This document shows, piece by piece, positions 33,201 through 46,006 of a stretch of 64,000 nt of DNA; position 1 is the first letter of the stretch; every line of letters starts with the position of its first letter. The translations under genes and the position numbers were made by a program. The notes beneath the pieces are model-generated. The model did no database searches. It was not told the DNA's origin and was given only the letters and a program-made list of their open reading frames with translations. The DNA comes from Aegilops tauschii subsp. strangulata (taxonomy: Eukaryota; Streptophyta; Magnoliopsida; Poales; Poaceae), in the NCBI RefSeq assembly GCF_002575655.3, contig NC_053037.3:251629135-251693134 (forward strand). The letters are read 5' to 3'.

Positions 33201-35348
33201 ACACAAGTGCGGAGTTTTCTTGGACTCGCTGGTTTCTATAGGCGTTTTGTGAGAGATTTTAGCACCATTGCTGCACCTCTCAACGAGCTTACAAAGAAGG
33301 ATGTGCCTTTTGTTTGGGGTACCGCACAGGAAGAAGCCTTCACGGTATTGAAAGATAAGTTGACACATGCTCCTTTACTCCAACTTCCTGATTTTAATAA
33401 GACTTTTGAGCTTGAATGTGATGCTAGTGGCATTGGATTAGGAGGTGTGTTATTACAAGATGGCAAACCTGTTGCATACTTTTCTGAAAAATTGAGTGGG
33501 CCTAGTCTGAATTATTCTACTTATGATAAAGAACTATATGCTCTTGTTCGGACTTTAGAAACATGGCAACATTATTTATGGCCCAAAGAATTTGTTATAC
33601 ATTCTGATCATGAATCTTTGAAACATATTAAAAGTCAAGCTAAACTGAATCGTAGACATGCTAAATGGGTTGAATTCATTGAAACTTTCCCTTATGTCAT
33701 TAAACACAAGAAGGGTAAAGAAAATGTTATTGCTGATGCATTGTCTCGTCGCTATACTATGCTTTCACAACTTGACTTCAAAATATTTGGTTTGGAGACC
33801 ATCAAAGATCAATATGTGCATGATGCTGATTTTAAAGATGTATTGCAGAATTGTAAAGAAGGAAGAACCTGGAACAAGTTTGTCGTTAATGATGGATTTG
33901 TGTTCCGTGCTAACAAGCTATGCATTCCAGCTAGCTCTCTTCGTCTTTTGTTGTTGCAGGAGGCGCATGGAGGAGGATTAATGGGACACTTTGGCGTGAA
34001 GAAGACGGAGGACGTACTTGCTACACATTTCTTTTGGTCAAAGATGAGACGGGATGTTGAGCGTTTTGTTGCTCGCTGCACTACATGTCAAAAAGCTAAG
34101 TCACGACTCAATCCTCATGGTTTATATATGCCTTTGCCTGTACCTAGTGTTCCTTGGGAGGATATATCTATGGACTTTGTTTTAGGTTTACCTCGAACAA
34201 AGAAGGGGAGGGATAGCATATTTGTTGTCGTGGATAGATTCTCGAAAATGGCGCACTTTATACCATGTCATAAAAGCGATGATGCTGTTAATGTTGCTGA
34301 TTTGTTCTTTCGTGAAATTATTCGCTTGCATGGTGTGCCAAATACTATTGTTTCAGATCGTGATACTAAATTTCTTAGCCACTTTTGGAGATGTTTATGG
34401 GCTAAGTTGGGGACTAAACTGCTTTTTAGTACTACTTGTCACCCCCAAACTGATGGACAAACTGAAGTAGTCAATAGAACATTGTCTACTATGCTTAGGG
34501 CTGTTTTGAAGAATAATAAGAAAATGTGGGAAGACTGCTTGCCTCATATTGAGTTTGCTTATAATCGTTCATTGCATTCTACTACTAAGATGTGCCCTTT
34601 TGAAATTGTGTATGGTTTCCTACCTCGTGCACCTATTGATTTGTTGCCTCTTCCATCTTCGGAGAAGGTTAATTTTGATGCTAAACAACGTGCTGAATTG
34701 ATCTTAAAAATGCATGAGTTAACTAAGGAAAACATTGAGCGTATGAATGCTAAATATAAACTTGCTGGAGATAAGGGTAGAAAACATGTTGTGTTTGCAC
34801 CTGGAGATCTTGTTTGGTTACATTTGCGTAAGGATAGATTTCCTGATTTGCGCAAATCAAAGCTAATGCCACGTGCTGATGGTCCTTTTAAGGTGTTAGA
34901 GAAAATAAATGATAATGCATATAAACTTGAGCTGCCTGCAGATTTTGGGGTTAGTCCCACTTTTAATATTGCAGATTTGAAGCCTTATTTGGGTGAGGAA
35001 GATGAGCTTCCGTCGAGGACGACTTCATTTCAAGAAGGGGAGGATGATGAGGACATCAATACAATTATTACACCCACAGGCCCTGCTGCTATACATACTG
35101 GACCAATTACTAGAGCTCGCGCACGCCAATTAAATTACCAGGTACTTTCGTTTCTTGCTAATGATTCTAATGTTCATGAGAATATGATGCTGCCTAAGTT
35201 GGATACATTTGTTTTGCTTACAAATGAAGGGCCTAGCTTTGAGAAGGATGAACATTGGAGCAAGAACAAGCATGGAGATGATGGCATGCGCATGGGGAAC
35301 AAGAACGGAGTTACAAGTGATGATTTCAGGACGTTGAAGCCACCATAA
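30225..35348 (+). CDS. B1 gag-pol polyprotein
   Basis: The start is the ATG in accATGgca, a good plant context; the open frame reaches further up only through a GTG. The product is about 1,707 residues. Order (approximate residues): capsid 170-350 ([18 protein letters not shown]); CCHC zinc knuckle 421-434 ([14 protein letters not shown]); protease ~528 (IIDGGSCNN); RT 760-950 with YFDDILIYS near 917; RNase H from ~1063 ([10 protein letters not shown]); integrase HHCC ~1248-1290 and DDE core ([28 protein letters not shown]); GPF segment ~1550; and the GPITRARAR tail near 1627. The last ~101 residues are encoded inside the 3' LTR. All catalytic motifs I can check are intact. Gag and pol share one frame, so their ratio must be set by processing or another route. 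Confidence 0.93.
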   Translation: MAGSQADETDWANMTNKELHDKFQQMMSGQVGDVLNRFEEAMEKIDAVEKSFETKLDNKFTELLKRLPQPPPAAHVAPLQQQQPHLQRRLPNQVGRAQRVPIEIGQNSGAAVPTVDASLAPAPAAAEEDDDYAGDYEDEVDQNQNYVQPPAPPPAGRPQVYIRNGRPAPPPQVRDHDHLPKLKLNIPPFEGRYVPDIYLTWELETEQRFTCLQYPEERRVPAAVCAFTSFACVWWSEHCRLYPVPATWAALKTAMRTRWVPPYYQRELLQKLQRLRQGKNSVEEYYQELQTGMIRCGIVEENEAMLARFMGGLNKEIQTILEYKDYNNITRLFHLACKAEREVQDRQPLARTNFSAGRPSSWTPRASSTSTSPSPPSGATSSRDTRKQAQPPLSAKSTPAGPVQSSSSSMASTGHTSDIICRRCKGRGHFARECKSQRVMIATEDGGYESASDYDEETLALITREEHGGDDSENETQYMAPEAADRYECLVAQRVLSVQVTQAEQNQRHNLFHTKGVVKERSVRVIIDGGSCNNLASMEMVEKLSLTTRPHPHPYYIQWFNNSGKVKVTRTVRVHFSISTYADYVDCDVIPMQACSLLLGRPWQFDKNSVHHGRNNQYTLVHKDKNITLLPMTPDSILKDDINRANKAKQEKNKSENQIVAKEFEQQMKPNNKPSSVVSEIKLKSACLLATKSDIDELDFSKSVCYAFVCKEALFSFEDVPSSLPPAVTHILQEFADVFPQDVPPGLPPIRGIEHQIDLIPGASLPNRAPYRTNPEETKEIMRQVQELLDKGYIRESLSPCAVPIILVPKKDGTSRMCVDCRGINNITIRYRHPIPRLDDMLDELSGSTIFSKVDLRSGYHQIRMKLGDEWKTAFKTKFGLYEWLVMPFGLTNAPSTFMRLMNEVLRAFIGRLVVVYFDDILIYSKSLEEHLEHLRAVFIALRDARLFGNLGKCTFCTDRVSFLGYVVTPQGIEVDKAKIEAIESWPQPKTVTQVRSFLGLAGFYRRFVRDFSTIAAPLNELTKKDVPFVWGTAQEEAFTVLKDKLTHAPLLQLPDFNKTFELECDASGIGLGGVLLQDGKPVAYFSEKLSGPSLNYSTYDKELYALVRTLETWQHYLWPKEFVIHSDHESLKHIKSQAKLNRRHAKWVEFIETFPYVIKHKKGKENVIADALSRRYTMLSQLDFKIFGLETIKDQYVHDADFKDVLQNCKEGRTWNKFVVNDGFVFRANKLCIPASSLRLLLLQEAHGGGLMGHFGVKKTEDVLATHFFWSKMRRDVERFVARCTTCQKAKSRLNPHGLYMPLPVPSVPWEDISMDFVLGLPRTKKGRDSIFVVVDRFSKMAHFIPCHKSDDAVNVADLFFREIIRLHGVPNTIVSDRDTKFLSHFWRCLWAKLGTKLLFSTTCHPQTDGQTEVVNRTLSTMLRAVLKNNKKMWEDCLPHIEFAYNRSLHSTTKMCPFEIVYGFLPRAPIDLLPLPSSEKVNFDAKQRAELILKMHELTKENIERMNAKYKLAGDKGRKHVVFAPGDLVWLHLRKDRFPDLRKSKLMPRADGPFKVLEKINDNAYKLELPADFGVSPTFNIADLKPYLGEEDELPSRTTSFQEGEDDEDINTIITPTGPAAIHTGPITRARARQLNYQVLSFLANDSNVHENMMLPKLDTFVLLTNEGPSFEKDEHWSKNKHGDDGMRMGNKNGVTSDDFRTLKPP

Positions 35349-35962
35349 TGCGTGCATGAAGCCTTGGACGAAATATACAAGATGCTACTTCATAACTTTC
35401 GTCCAGAGGCTATTCTAGGTGCTGCGTCACCTTATTATTGGGCCAGGCCCATGTAATTTCGAAATACATATGTATAGGCTGTTTTTAGAGTCCGTATGTG
35501 TGGGGAAACAAGAGATAGGGTTGGTTTCGGACTCCTTCCTCAAGGGCCACGAAATTCCCCCCCCTCTTCCTCCATATATACAGCCCTTAGGGCGTCGTTT
35601 AGACTTTGGGTTTTGTTTAGATTAAAAGTTCGCCATAGCTGCAACTTCGCGTACTTCGTTTGTGTTCAGCGACCAGACAAAGGCGTCACAGAACCCCACC
35701 TTGATCAATAAAGCTTTCATCTTATATTCGCAATATCCAGATTGCAATCTCAGTTTCTTGCCTGTTCTTCGTTGCTCGCAGGAAACAGACCCTCGTGGTC
35801 AGGTTGATCGTGCTCCGGCGTGGTCGATAACCTCTCGGAGTTGGTTTAGCGATTGCTAAGGCGCGACGTCCTCGCACGTTCGTAGTCGGATCGTCAAAGT
35901 CGACTTCCATCAAAGCGATATTCATCATCTCATCGAAAGACGGGACACCTTTGCCTCTATCA
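35045..35962 (+). repeat. B1 3' LTR
   Basis: 918 bp, directly after aagaaggggagga and followed by CTTGT. The pol stop is at 35346-35348, 304 bp inside it. Confidence 0.94.
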
Positions 35963-35967
35963 CTTGT

Positions 35968-37202
35968 GTGCCCTGTTGACGCCATGGAAGAAGAAGAGCT
36001 CTGTGCAGGCCCGACAGGTGTGCTCTTGGTAGATAGTGGTGGTTGTGCCTGCTTTCTTGTATCACGGTTGGAGGTGGCACCTGAAGGAGGTGATGGTGCG
36101 GTGGAAGTAGATGATGCACGTGGTGTCCATGATGAAGGTCGACCTGCAGAAAAGTTAGTTCGCGCCAATGCCTGTCGATCCTGCACTTCACGTTCAGCTT
36201 TACAAGCAAGATGGAATAAACGAGTGATATTATTATAATCCTTATACTCTAGAATGGTCTGAATCTCTCTATTTAATCCACCCACAAAACGTGCAAGCAT
36301 AGCTTCATTCTCCTCAACAATACCACATCTAATCAAGCCAGTTTGTAATTCCTGATAACATTCTTCTACAGAATATTTTCCTTGTCTTAAGCGCTGCAAT
36401 TTTTGAAGTAATTCACGTTGATAATATGGTGGAACCCAATGAGTACGCATAGCAGTTTTCAAAGCAGCCCAAGTAGCTGGAACAGGATATAATCTACAAT
36501 GTTCAGACCACCAAACACATGCAAAGCTAGTGAAAGCACAAACAGCAGCAGGAACACGTCTCTCCTCAGGATATTGTAAAGATGTAAATCGTTTTTCAGT
36601 TTCTAACTCCCAAGTAGGATATATATCAGGAACATATCTACCCTCAAATGGTGGAATATTCAATTTCAGTTTAGGGAGATGGTCATGATCTCGTACCTGA
36701 GGGGGAGCCCTAACATTGCCATTATTTGCATGTGGACGACCTGGTGGTTGTGGTGCTGGTGGTTGCACGTAGTTCTGATTTTGATCAACCTCATCCTCGT
36801 AATCTCCCGCATAATCATCCTCCGCGACATCAGCATCAGGAGCCACAGAAGTATCAACAGCAGCACCAGCAGTTTGGCCAGTCTGAAGAGGGACACGACT
36901 CGCTCGGCGGAGGGCTGTTTCCCGAGTGGAGGTAGTCATCGTTGTTGTTGTTGTTGTTGTTGTTGTTGTTGCAGAGGTGCGGCAGGTGCAGCCGGTGGTG
37001 GAAGACGCGCAAGCAGTTCATTAAATCTGTTATCGAGCTTTGTTTCGAACGTCTTCTCAAGGCCAATGATCTTCTCCATGGCCTCTTCAAAATTGTTCAG
37101 CACATCTTGCACGTGTTCAGTCATCATTTGCTGAAACTTATCATGAAGCTCCTTGTTCGTTAAGTTCTCCCAGTCAATCTCGTCGGCTTGTGATCCTGGC
37201 AT
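35968..37202 (-). pseudogene. B0 gag, 5' part
   Basis: A minus-strand gag of family B starting at the ATG (CAT 37200-37202). The start resembles B1 (PGSQADEIDW). A poly-glutamine run encoded by (GTT)10 on the plus strand follows, and the frame breaks just after it near 36936. The capsid domain is open again ([19 protein letters not shown]) up to the point where B1 is inserted, after [12 protein letters not shown]. It continues at 28087 downward. Confidence 0.85.
36941..36971. repeat. (GTT)10 microsatellite in B0 gag
   Basis: Ten GTT units encode glutamines on the minus strand. The same site in B1 has about four glutamines and B2 has two. The following frame break suggests slippage. Confidence 0.9.
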
Positions 37203-37984
37203 GGTTGGCAGCAATAGGAACACACAAGAATATGATCCTATAGACTACTAACAAGTGGTGGTGGTGGGTGTCACAAATCCGTTAAGCAAATCTCAAATTC
37301 TTACCAGTTCTTACCCAGCAGCAGGCGGTGACCGGCAACCAATGTAGTCAAAACTCTCAAAGCTTGGATAGAGCGATTACCAGGGAGAGTCAAACGCACG
37401 ATGTAGATGTATGTGGAGCTGGGAAGGCTTATAATATGGTAGCAAAAAGGGTCAGCAATAATCAATTCAGAGATGCAAAGTTGAATAAACGCTCAACGAC
37501 GGTACTGTGCTGGTCCTTGGCTAGACCGTACTAGAGACGCGAGCCTAGAACACTAACAAAATTACGGCGCTGCACGTAAACAAGGGAGGAGCACACTCTG
37601 GATTTTTTTTTCTTTTTTCACTTTTTTTGCCCTTTTTTTCCTCTTTTTTTTTGCTCCGCAACAATTTTTTTCGAAAAATTCTACAAATGTCCTAAAAACT
37701 GCCTAGCCAGAATTTTCCAGACTTAGGTTTTTTTTTTGAAACTGGAACTATTTTTCTTCTCCGGATGGCTCGGAAGTTGGGGAGTCCTACTCTGTCACGA
37801 CTCGGAGTATCGCGTGATCTGGAAATCAAGAACAAAGCAATAATTACTGGACTCGGACTAGGACTGGTGGCGGAGATGAATCTGGTGGAAAGTCGGACTA
37901 GTGGCGGATATTTGCATGGCGATGGAACACGGACTGGTGGCGAATCTGTGATGGAGGTGTACTCGGATTAGCGTGATGGCGGTG

Positions 37985-38110
37985 GATATGTGGTATATGG
38001 CAGCGGTGATGACGATGGTGGTATATGGCAGCGGTGATGATGATGGTGGTATATGGCAACGGTGATGATGATGGTGGTATATGGCAGCGGTGATGACGAT
38101 GGTGCGGCGG
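37985..38110. repeat. Minisatellite in B0 leader
   Basis: About four copies of a ~28-bp unit, ggtggtatatggcagcggtg followed by atgatgat or atgacgat. The same place in B2 (45650-45735) has about three copies. Confidence 0.75.
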
Positions 38111-38372
38111 CGGCGTGACAACTTGTGAACAGAACTCGAAACTCTAAAGTACTAGACGCTAGGACCAGCAACTTGACACGACGATGCAACCGCAAATTCA
38201 ACAGAGCAAATACAGAAAAGATTATGCAAAGGCTCAGATTGGTTCGGATAAGATGAACTAACCCTAATATTTTTTTGGCTTTTTCGTGGACTATAGGTAT
38301 GAAGAACAGACTCGATCTAAACTATGAAAAACTGTAAAATCTCACAAAGCAACCTGGAAATCTGATACCACT

Positions 38373-39289
38373 TGATAGAGGCAAAGGTGTCCCGATGTTT
38401 CGATGAGATAGCAATCGTTTTCTGTGGGAGTCGACTTTGACGATCCGACTACGAACGTGCGAAGACGTCGCGCCTTAGCAATCGCTAAACAAAGTTCCGA
38501 GGGGTTATTGACCACGCCGGAGCACGATCAACCTGACCACGAGGGTCTATTTCCTGCGAGCAAACGAAGAACAAGCAAGAAACTGATATTGCAATCTGGA
38601 TATTGCGAATAAAAGAGGAAAGCTTTATTAATGAAGGTGGGGTTCTGTGACGCCTTTGTCTGGTCGTTGAACACAAACGAAGCACGCGAAGTTGCAGCTA
38701 TGGCGAACTTTTAATCTAAACGAAACCCAAAGTCTAAACGATGCCCTAGGGGCTGTATATATGGAGGAAGAGGGGGGAATTTCGTGGCCCTTGGAGGAGG
38801 GGTCCGAAACCCACCCTAACTCTTGTTTCCCCACACATACGGACTCTAAAAACAGCCTATATTGAAGTATTTCGAAATTACATGGGCCTGGCCCAAAAAT
38901 AAGGTGACGCAGCACCTAGAATAGCCTCTCAACGAAAGTTATGAAGTGGCATCTTGTATATTTCGTCCAAGGCTTCATGCACTCATTATGGTGGCTTCAA
39001 AGTCCTGAAATCATCACTTGAAACTCTGTTCTTGTCTCCCTTGCGCATGCCATCAACTCCATGCTTGTTCTTGCTCCAATGTTCATCCTTCTCCAAGCTA
39101 GGCCCTTCATTTGTAAGCAAAACAAATGTATCCAATTTAGGCAGCATCATATTCTCATGAACATTAGAATCATTACCAAGAAACGAAAGTACCTGGTAAT
39201 TTAATTGGCGTGTGTGAGCTCTAGTAATCGGTCCAGTATGTATAGTAGCAGGGGTTGTGGGTGTAACAATGGTACTGATGTCCTCATCA
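38373..39289 (-). repeat. B0 5' LTR
   Basis: On the plus strand it starts TGATAGAGGCAAAGG and ends ATGTCCTCATCA, 917 bp. The primer site (tgatacca in plus orientation) lies just left of it. It abuts an internal point of the B2 3' LTR at 39290, so B0 was inserted there. The expected duplication would be tcgct, but the other B0 end is lost. Confidence 0.9.
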
Positions 39290-40097
39290 TCGCTAAACCA
39301 ACTCCGAGAGGTTATTGACCACGCCGGAGCACGATCAACCTGACCACGAAGGTCTGTTTCCTGCAGGCAAACAAAGAACAAGCAAGAAACTAAGATTGCA
39401 ATCTGGATATTGCGAATATAAGAGGAAAGCTTTATTGATCAATGTGGGGTTCTGTGATGCCTTTGTCTGGTCGTTGAACACAAACGAAGTACGCGAAGTT
39501 GCAGCTATGGAGAACTTTTAATGTAAACAAAACCCAAAGTCTAAACGTTGCCCTAAGGGCAGTATATATGGAGGAAGAGGGGGGGAATTTCGTGGCCCTT
39601 GGGGAAGGGGTCCGAAACCAACCCTATCTCTTGTTTCCCCACACATACTGACTCTAAAAACAGCCTATACTTATGTATTTCGAAATTACATGAGCCTGGC
39701 CCAATAATAAGGTGACGCAGCACCTAGAATAGCCTCTGGACGAAATTTATGACGTGGCATCTTATATATTTCGTCCAAGGCTTCATTCACTCCTTATGGT
39801 GGCTTCAAAGTCCTGAAATCATCACTTGTAACTCCGTTCTTGTTCTCCTTGCGCATGCCATCAACTCCATGCTTGTTCTTGCTCCAATGTTCATCCTTCT
39901 CCAAGCTAGGCCCTTCATTTGTAAGCAAAACAAAATTATCCATTTTAGGCAGCATCATATTCTCATAAACATTAGAATCATTACCAAGAAACGAAAGTAC
40001 CTTGTAATTTAATTGGCGTGCGCGAACTCTAGTAATTGGTCCATTATATGTAACAGTAGGGGCTGTGGGTGTAACAATGGTATTGATGTCCTCACCA
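39290..40097 (-). repeat. B2 3' LTR, truncated by B0
   Basis: It lacks about 110 bp of its outer end relative to the B3 LTR, where B0 was inserted. The inner end reads (plus strand) ctcacca instead of ctcatca and meets the polypurine tract. Confidence 0.88.
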
Positions 40098-42940
40098 TCC
40101 TCCCCTTCTTGAAATGAAGTCGTCCTCGACGGAAGCTCATCTTCCTCACCCAAATAAGGCTTCAAATCTGCAATGTTAAAAGTGGGACTAACCCCAAAAT
40201 CTGCAGGTAGCTCAAGTTTATATGCATTATCATTTATTTTCTCTAACACCTTAAAAGGACCATTAGCACGTGGCATTAGCTTTGATTTGCGCAAATTAGG
40301 AAATCTATCCTTACGCAAATGTAACCAAACAAGATCTCCAGGTGCAAACACAACATGTTTTCTACCCTTATCTCCAGCAAGTTTATATTTAGCATTCATA
40401 CGCTCAATGTTTTCCTTAGTTAAGTCATGCATTTTTAAAATCAATTCAGCACGTTCTTTAGCATCAAAATTAACCTTCTCCGAAGATGGAAGAGGCAACA
40501 AATCAATTGGTGCACGAGGTAGGAAACCATACACAATTTCAAAAGGGCACATCTTAGTAGTAGAATGCAATGAACGATTATAAGCAAATTCAATATGAGG
40601 CAAGCATTCTTCCCACATTTTCTTATTATTCTTCAAAACATCCCTAAGCATAGTAGACAATGTTCTATTGACTACTTCAGTTTGTCCATCAGTTTGGGGG
40701 TGACAAGTATTACTAAAAAGCAGTTTAGTCCCCAACTTAGCCCATAAACATCTCCAAAAGTGGCTAAGAAATTTAGTATGACGATCTGAAACAATAGTAT
40801 TTGGCACACCATGCAAGCGAATAATTTCACGAAAGAACAAATCAGCAACATTAACAGCATCATCGATTTTATGACATGGTATAAAGTGTGCCATTTTCGA
40901 GAACTATCCACGACAACAAATATGCTATCCCTCCCCTTCTTTGTTCGAGGTAAACCTAAAACAAAGTCCATAGATATATCCTCCCAAGGAACACTAGGTA
41001 CAGGCAAAGGCATATATAAACCATGAGGATTGAGTCGTGACTTAGCTTTTTGACATTTAGTGCAGCGAGCAACAAAACGCTCAACATCCCGTCTCATCTT
41101 TGGCCAAAAGAAATGTGTATATCCTCCGTCTTCTTCACGCCAAAGTGTCCCATTAGTCCTCCTCCATGCGCCTCCTGCAACAACAAAAGACGAATGGAGC
41201 TAGCTGGAATGCATAGCTTGTTAGCACGAAACACAAATCCATCGTTAACGACGAACTTGTTCCATGTTCTACCTTCTTTACAATTCTGCAATACATCTTT
41301 AAATTCAGCATCATGCACATATTGATCTTTGATGGTCTCCAAACCAAATATTTTAAAGTCAAGTTGTGAAAGCATAGTATAACGACGAGACAATGCATCA
41401 GCAATAACATTTTCTTTACCCTTCTTGTGTTTAATGACATAAGGGAAAGTCTCAATGAATTCAACCCATTTAGCATGTCTACCGTTCAGTTTTGCATGAC
41501 TTTTAATGTGTTTCAAAGATTCATGATCAGAATGTATAACAAATTATTTGGGCCATAAATAATGTTGCCATTTTTCTAAAGTCCGAACAAGAACATATAA
41601 TTCTTTATCATAAGTAGAATAGTTCGGACTAGGCCCACTCAATTTTTCAGAAAAATATGCAGTAGGTTTGCCATCTTGTAATAACACACCTCCGAATCCA
41701 CTTCCACTAGCATCACATTCAAGCTCAAAAGTCTTATTAAAATCAAGAAGTTGGAGTAAAGGAGCATGTGTCAACTTATCTTTCAATACCGTGAAGGCTT
41801 CTTCCTGTGCGGTACCCCAAACAAAAGGCACATCCTTCTTTGTAAGCTCGTTGAGAGGTGCAGCAATGGTGCTAAAATCTCTCACAAAACGCCTATAGAA
41901 ACCAGCGAGTCCAAGAAAACTCCGCACTTGTGTGACCGTTTTGGGTTGCGACCAACTCTCAATAGCTTCAATCTTGGCTTTATCAACTTCAATTCCCTGT
42001 GGAGTAACAACATAGCCAAGAAAAGATACTCGGCCGATGCAAGAGGTGCACTTCCCAAGGTTACCAAACAAATGTGCATCACGTAGAGCAATAAAAACAG
42101 CACGTAAATGTTCCAGATGTTCTTCCAAAGATTTGCTATAAATCAGTATATCATCAAAATAGACTACCACAAATCGTCCAATGAAAGCACGTAAAACTTC
42201 GTTCATTAGTCTCATGAAAGTACTAGGTGCATTAGTTAACCCAAAAGGCATGACTAACCACTCATATAAACCAAACTTAGTTTTAAATGCTGTTTTCCAT
42301 TCATCTCCCAATTTCATACGAATTTGATGGTATCCACTATGCAAATCAACTTTGGAGAATATTGTAGAGCCACTCAATTCATCAAGCATATCATCTAGCC
42401 TAGGAATAGGATGACGATAACGAATAGTAATATTATTGATGCCTCTACAATCAACACACATCGCGACGTACCATCCTTTTTAGGCACTAGTATAATAGGA
42501 ATAGCACAAGGACTAAGAGATTCGTGTATATAACCTTTGTCGAGCAGCTCCTGTACTTGACGCATAATCTCCTTCGTCTCCTCTGGATTGGTACGGTATG
42601 GTGCACGGTTGGGTAGCGATGCACCGGGAATTAAGTCAATTTGATGCTCAATCCCTCGAATAGGTGGTAATCCCGGTGGCACGTCTTGTGGGAAGCGTCA
42701 GCGAACTCCTGCAAAATGTTAGTGACAGCAGGGGGCAAAGAGGAAGGCACGTCCTCAAACAAAAATAATGCCTCTTTGCACACGAAAGCATACCAAACAG
42801 ATTTGCTAAAATCTAGCTCATCAATATCAGATTTGGTGGCAAGTAAACATGCACTTTTCAATTTAATTTCAGAAGCAACACTAGATGGTTTATTATTAGG
42901 CTTCATTTGTTGCTCAAATTCTTTTGCCACAATCTGATTT
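39794..42940 (-). pseudogene. B2 pol, disrupted
   Basis: Minus-strand family B pol. RT ([21 protein letters not shown]), RNase H ([10 protein letters not shown]), integrase zinc finger and DDE core, and GPF region are recognisable, with the tail in the 3' LTR. Visible lesions are: a base missing near 42463 just before MCVDCRG; missing bases near 42695 (gggaagcgtc); a stop at 41544 near WPK; a lost stretch near 41115 in the HHCC region; and a frame break near 40900. It cannot yield a polyprotein. Confidence 0.85.
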
Positions 42941-42957
42941 TCACTCTTATTTTTCTC

Positions 42958-44865
42958 CTATTTTGCTTTATTAGCTCTATTAATATCATCTTTCAAAATG
43001 GAATCAGGAGTCGTAGGAAGCAAAGTAATATTTTTATCCTTATGAACAAGAGTATACTGATTGTTTCTACCATGGTGTACAGAATTTTTATCAAATTGCC
43101 ATGGTCTACCAAGTAATAAGGAACATGCTTGCATAGTTACCACATCACAATCAACATAATCAGCATATGTAGAAATACTAAAATGCACACGAACAGTACG
43201 TGTTACCTTAACCTTGCCGCTGTTGTTGAACCATTGGATGTAGTAAGGATGTGGATGTGGTCTTGTGGTAAGAGATAGCTTCTCCACCATCTCCATGCTA
43301 GCCAAGTTGTTGCAGCTCCCTCCACCTATGATGACGCGAATAGAACGTTCCTTCACTACTCCCTTTGTATGGAACAAATTATGCCTCTGATTTTGCTCAG
43401 CTTGTGTAACCTGCACACTCAAAACACGTTGAGCAACTAAACATTCATACCTGTCAGCATCTTCAGTAGCCATGTATTGCGTCTCATGATCAGAATCATC
43501 TCCACCGTGTTCTTCATGTGTAATAAGAGCCAAAGTCTCCTCTTCATAGTCAGTAGCGGACTCATACCCACCATCCTCAGTAGCAATCATCACACGCTGA
43601 GATTTGCATTCTCTCGCAAAATGTCCTCTTCCCTTACAACGACGACAAATAATATCACTTGTGTGCCCTGTTGACGCCATGGAAGAAGAAGAGCTCTGTG
43701 CAGGCCCGGCAGGTGTGCTCTTGGCAGATAGTGGTGGTTGTGCCTGCTTTCTTGTATCACGGTTGGAGGTGGCACCTGAAGGAGGTGATGGTGCAGTGGA
43801 AGTAGATGATGCACGTGGTGTCCATGATGAAGGTCGACCTGCAGAAAAGTTAGTTCGCGCCAATGGCTGTCAATCCTGCACTTCACGCTCAGCTTTACAA
43901 GGAAGATGGAATAAACGAGTGATATTATTATAATCCTTATACTCTAGAATGGTCTGAATCTCTCTATTTAATCCACCCATAAAACGTGCAAGCATAGCTT
44001 CATTCTCCTCAACAATACCACATCTAATCAAGTCAGTTTGTAATTCCTGATAATATTCTTCTACAGAATTTTTTCCTTGTCTTAAGCGCTGCAATTTTTG
44101 AAGTAATTCACGTTGATAATATGGTGGAACCCAACGAGTACGCATAGCAGTTTTCAAGGCAGCCCAAGTAGCGGGAACATGATATAATCTACAATGTTCA
44201 GACCACCAAACACATGCAAAGCTAGTGAAAGCACAAACAGCAGCAGGAACACGTCTCTCCTCAGGATATTGTAAACATGTAAATCGTTGTTCAGTTTCTA
44301 ACTCCCAAGTAAGATATATATCAGGAACATATCTACCCTCAAATGGTGGAATATTCAATTTCAGTTTAGGGAGATGGTCATGATCTCGAACCTGGGGGGG
44401 AGCCCTAACATTGCCATTATTTGCCTGTGGACGACCTGGTGGTTGTGGTGCTGGTGGTTGCACGTGGTTCTAATTTTGATCAACCTCATCCTCGTAATCT
44501 CCCGCATAATCATCCTCCTCCACATCAGCAGTAGGAGCCACAGAAGTATCAACAGCAGCACCAACAGTTTGGCCAGGCTGAAGAGGGACACGGCTCGCTC
44601 GGCGGAGGGTTGTTTCCCGACGTGGAGGTAGTCGTTCTTGTTGCAGAGGTGCAGCCGGTGGTGGAAGACGCGCAAGCAGTTCATTAAATCTGTTCTCAAG
44701 CTTTGTTTCGAACGTCTTCTCAAGGCCAGTGATCTTCTCCATGGCCTCTTCAAAATTGTTCATCACATCTTGCACCTGTTCAGTCATCATTTGCTGAAAC
44801 TTATCATGAAGCTCCTTGTTCGTTAAGTTCCCCCAGTCAATCTCGTCGGCTTGTGATCCTGGCAT
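42958..44865 (-). pseudogene. B2 gag-protease, disrupted by point stops
   Basis: The start is the ATG at 44865 (PGSQADEIDWGN). The frame is family B gag with the [14 protein letters not shown] zinc knuckle and a protease in which DGGS reads GGGS, so the catalytic aspartate is lost. Three stops fall where B1 has CAG (44470), CGA (43870) and CAG (42958); all three are C-to-T on the coding strand. Otherwise the frame stays intact, so the decay is mainly by point change. Confidence 0.88.
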
Positions 44866-45649
44866 GGTTAGCAGTAATAGAAACACACGAAAAAATGATC
44901 CTATAGACTACTAACAAGTGGTGGTGGTGGTGGGTGTCACAAATCCGTCAAGCAAATCTCAAATTCTTACCAGTTCTTACCCAGCAGCAGGCGGTGATCG
45001 GCAACCAATGTAGTCAAAACTCTCAAAGCTTGGATAGAGCGATTACCAGGGAGAGTCAAACGCACATGTAGATGTATGTGGAGCTGGGAAGGCTTATAAT
45101 ATGGTAGCAAAAAGGGTCAGCAATAATCAATTCAGAGATGCAAAGTTAATTAAACGCTCAACGACGGTACTGTGCTGGTCCTTGGCTAGACCGTACTAGA
45201 GACGCGAGCCTAGAACACTAAAAAATCACGGCGCTGCACGTAAACAAGGGAGGAGCACACTCTGATTTTTTTTCTTTTTTCATTTTTTTGCACTTTTTTT
45301 CCTCTTTTTTGTTTGCTCCGGAACAAATTTTTTTCGAAAAACTCTACAAATGTCCTAAAAACTGCCTAGCCAGAATTTTCCAGACCTAGTTTTTTTTTAA
45401 ACTGGAACTATTTTTCTTCTGCGGATGGCTCGGAAGTTGGGGAGTCCTAATCTGTCACGACTCAGAGTATCGCGTAATCTGGAAATCGAGAACAAAGCAA
45501 TAATTACTGGACTCGGACTAGGACTGGTGGCGGAGATGAATCTGGTGGAAACTCGGACTGGTGGCAGATATTTGCAGGGCGATGGAACACAGACTGGTGG
45601 CGAATCTGTGATGGAGGTGGACTCGGATTAGCGTGATGGCGGTGGATAT

Positions 45650-45735
45650 GTGGTATATGGTAGCGGCGATGACGATGGTGGTATATGGCAGCGGTGATGA
45701 CGATGGTGGTATATGGCAGCGGTGATGACGATGGT
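45650..45735. repeat. Minisatellite in B2 leader
   Basis: About three copies of the unit also found at 37985-38110. Confidence 0.7.
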
Positions 45736-46006
45736 GCGGCGGCGGCGTGACAACTTGTGAACAAAACTCGAAACTCTAAAGTACTAGACACTAGGACCAG
45801 CAACTTGACACGACGATGCAACCGCAAATTCAACAAAGCAAATACAGAAAAGATTATGCAAAGGCTCAGATTGGTTCGGATAAGATGAACTAACCCTAAT
45901 ATTTTTTCTTGGCTTTTTCGTGGACTATAGGTATGAAGAACAGACTCGATCTAAACTACGAAAAACTGTAAAATCTCACCGAGCAACCTGGAAATCTGAT
46001 ACCACT

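Larger units (their letters stand above)
28088..35962 (+). mobile_element. B1: intact CRM-type gypsy retrotransposon
   Basis: The LTRs (28088-29007 and 35045-35962) differ, on my reading, by one substitution and by the length of one C tract. The duplication CTTGT is exact (28083-28087 and 35963-35967). Primer site, one uninterrupted gag-pol frame and polypurine tract are all in place, so it is potentially active. The LTR start TGATGAGGACAT, the coding region running into the 3' LTR and the GPITRARAR tail fit the CRM (centromeric chromovirus) lineage. I cannot name the family. It is inserted in the gag of B0. Confidence 0.93.
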
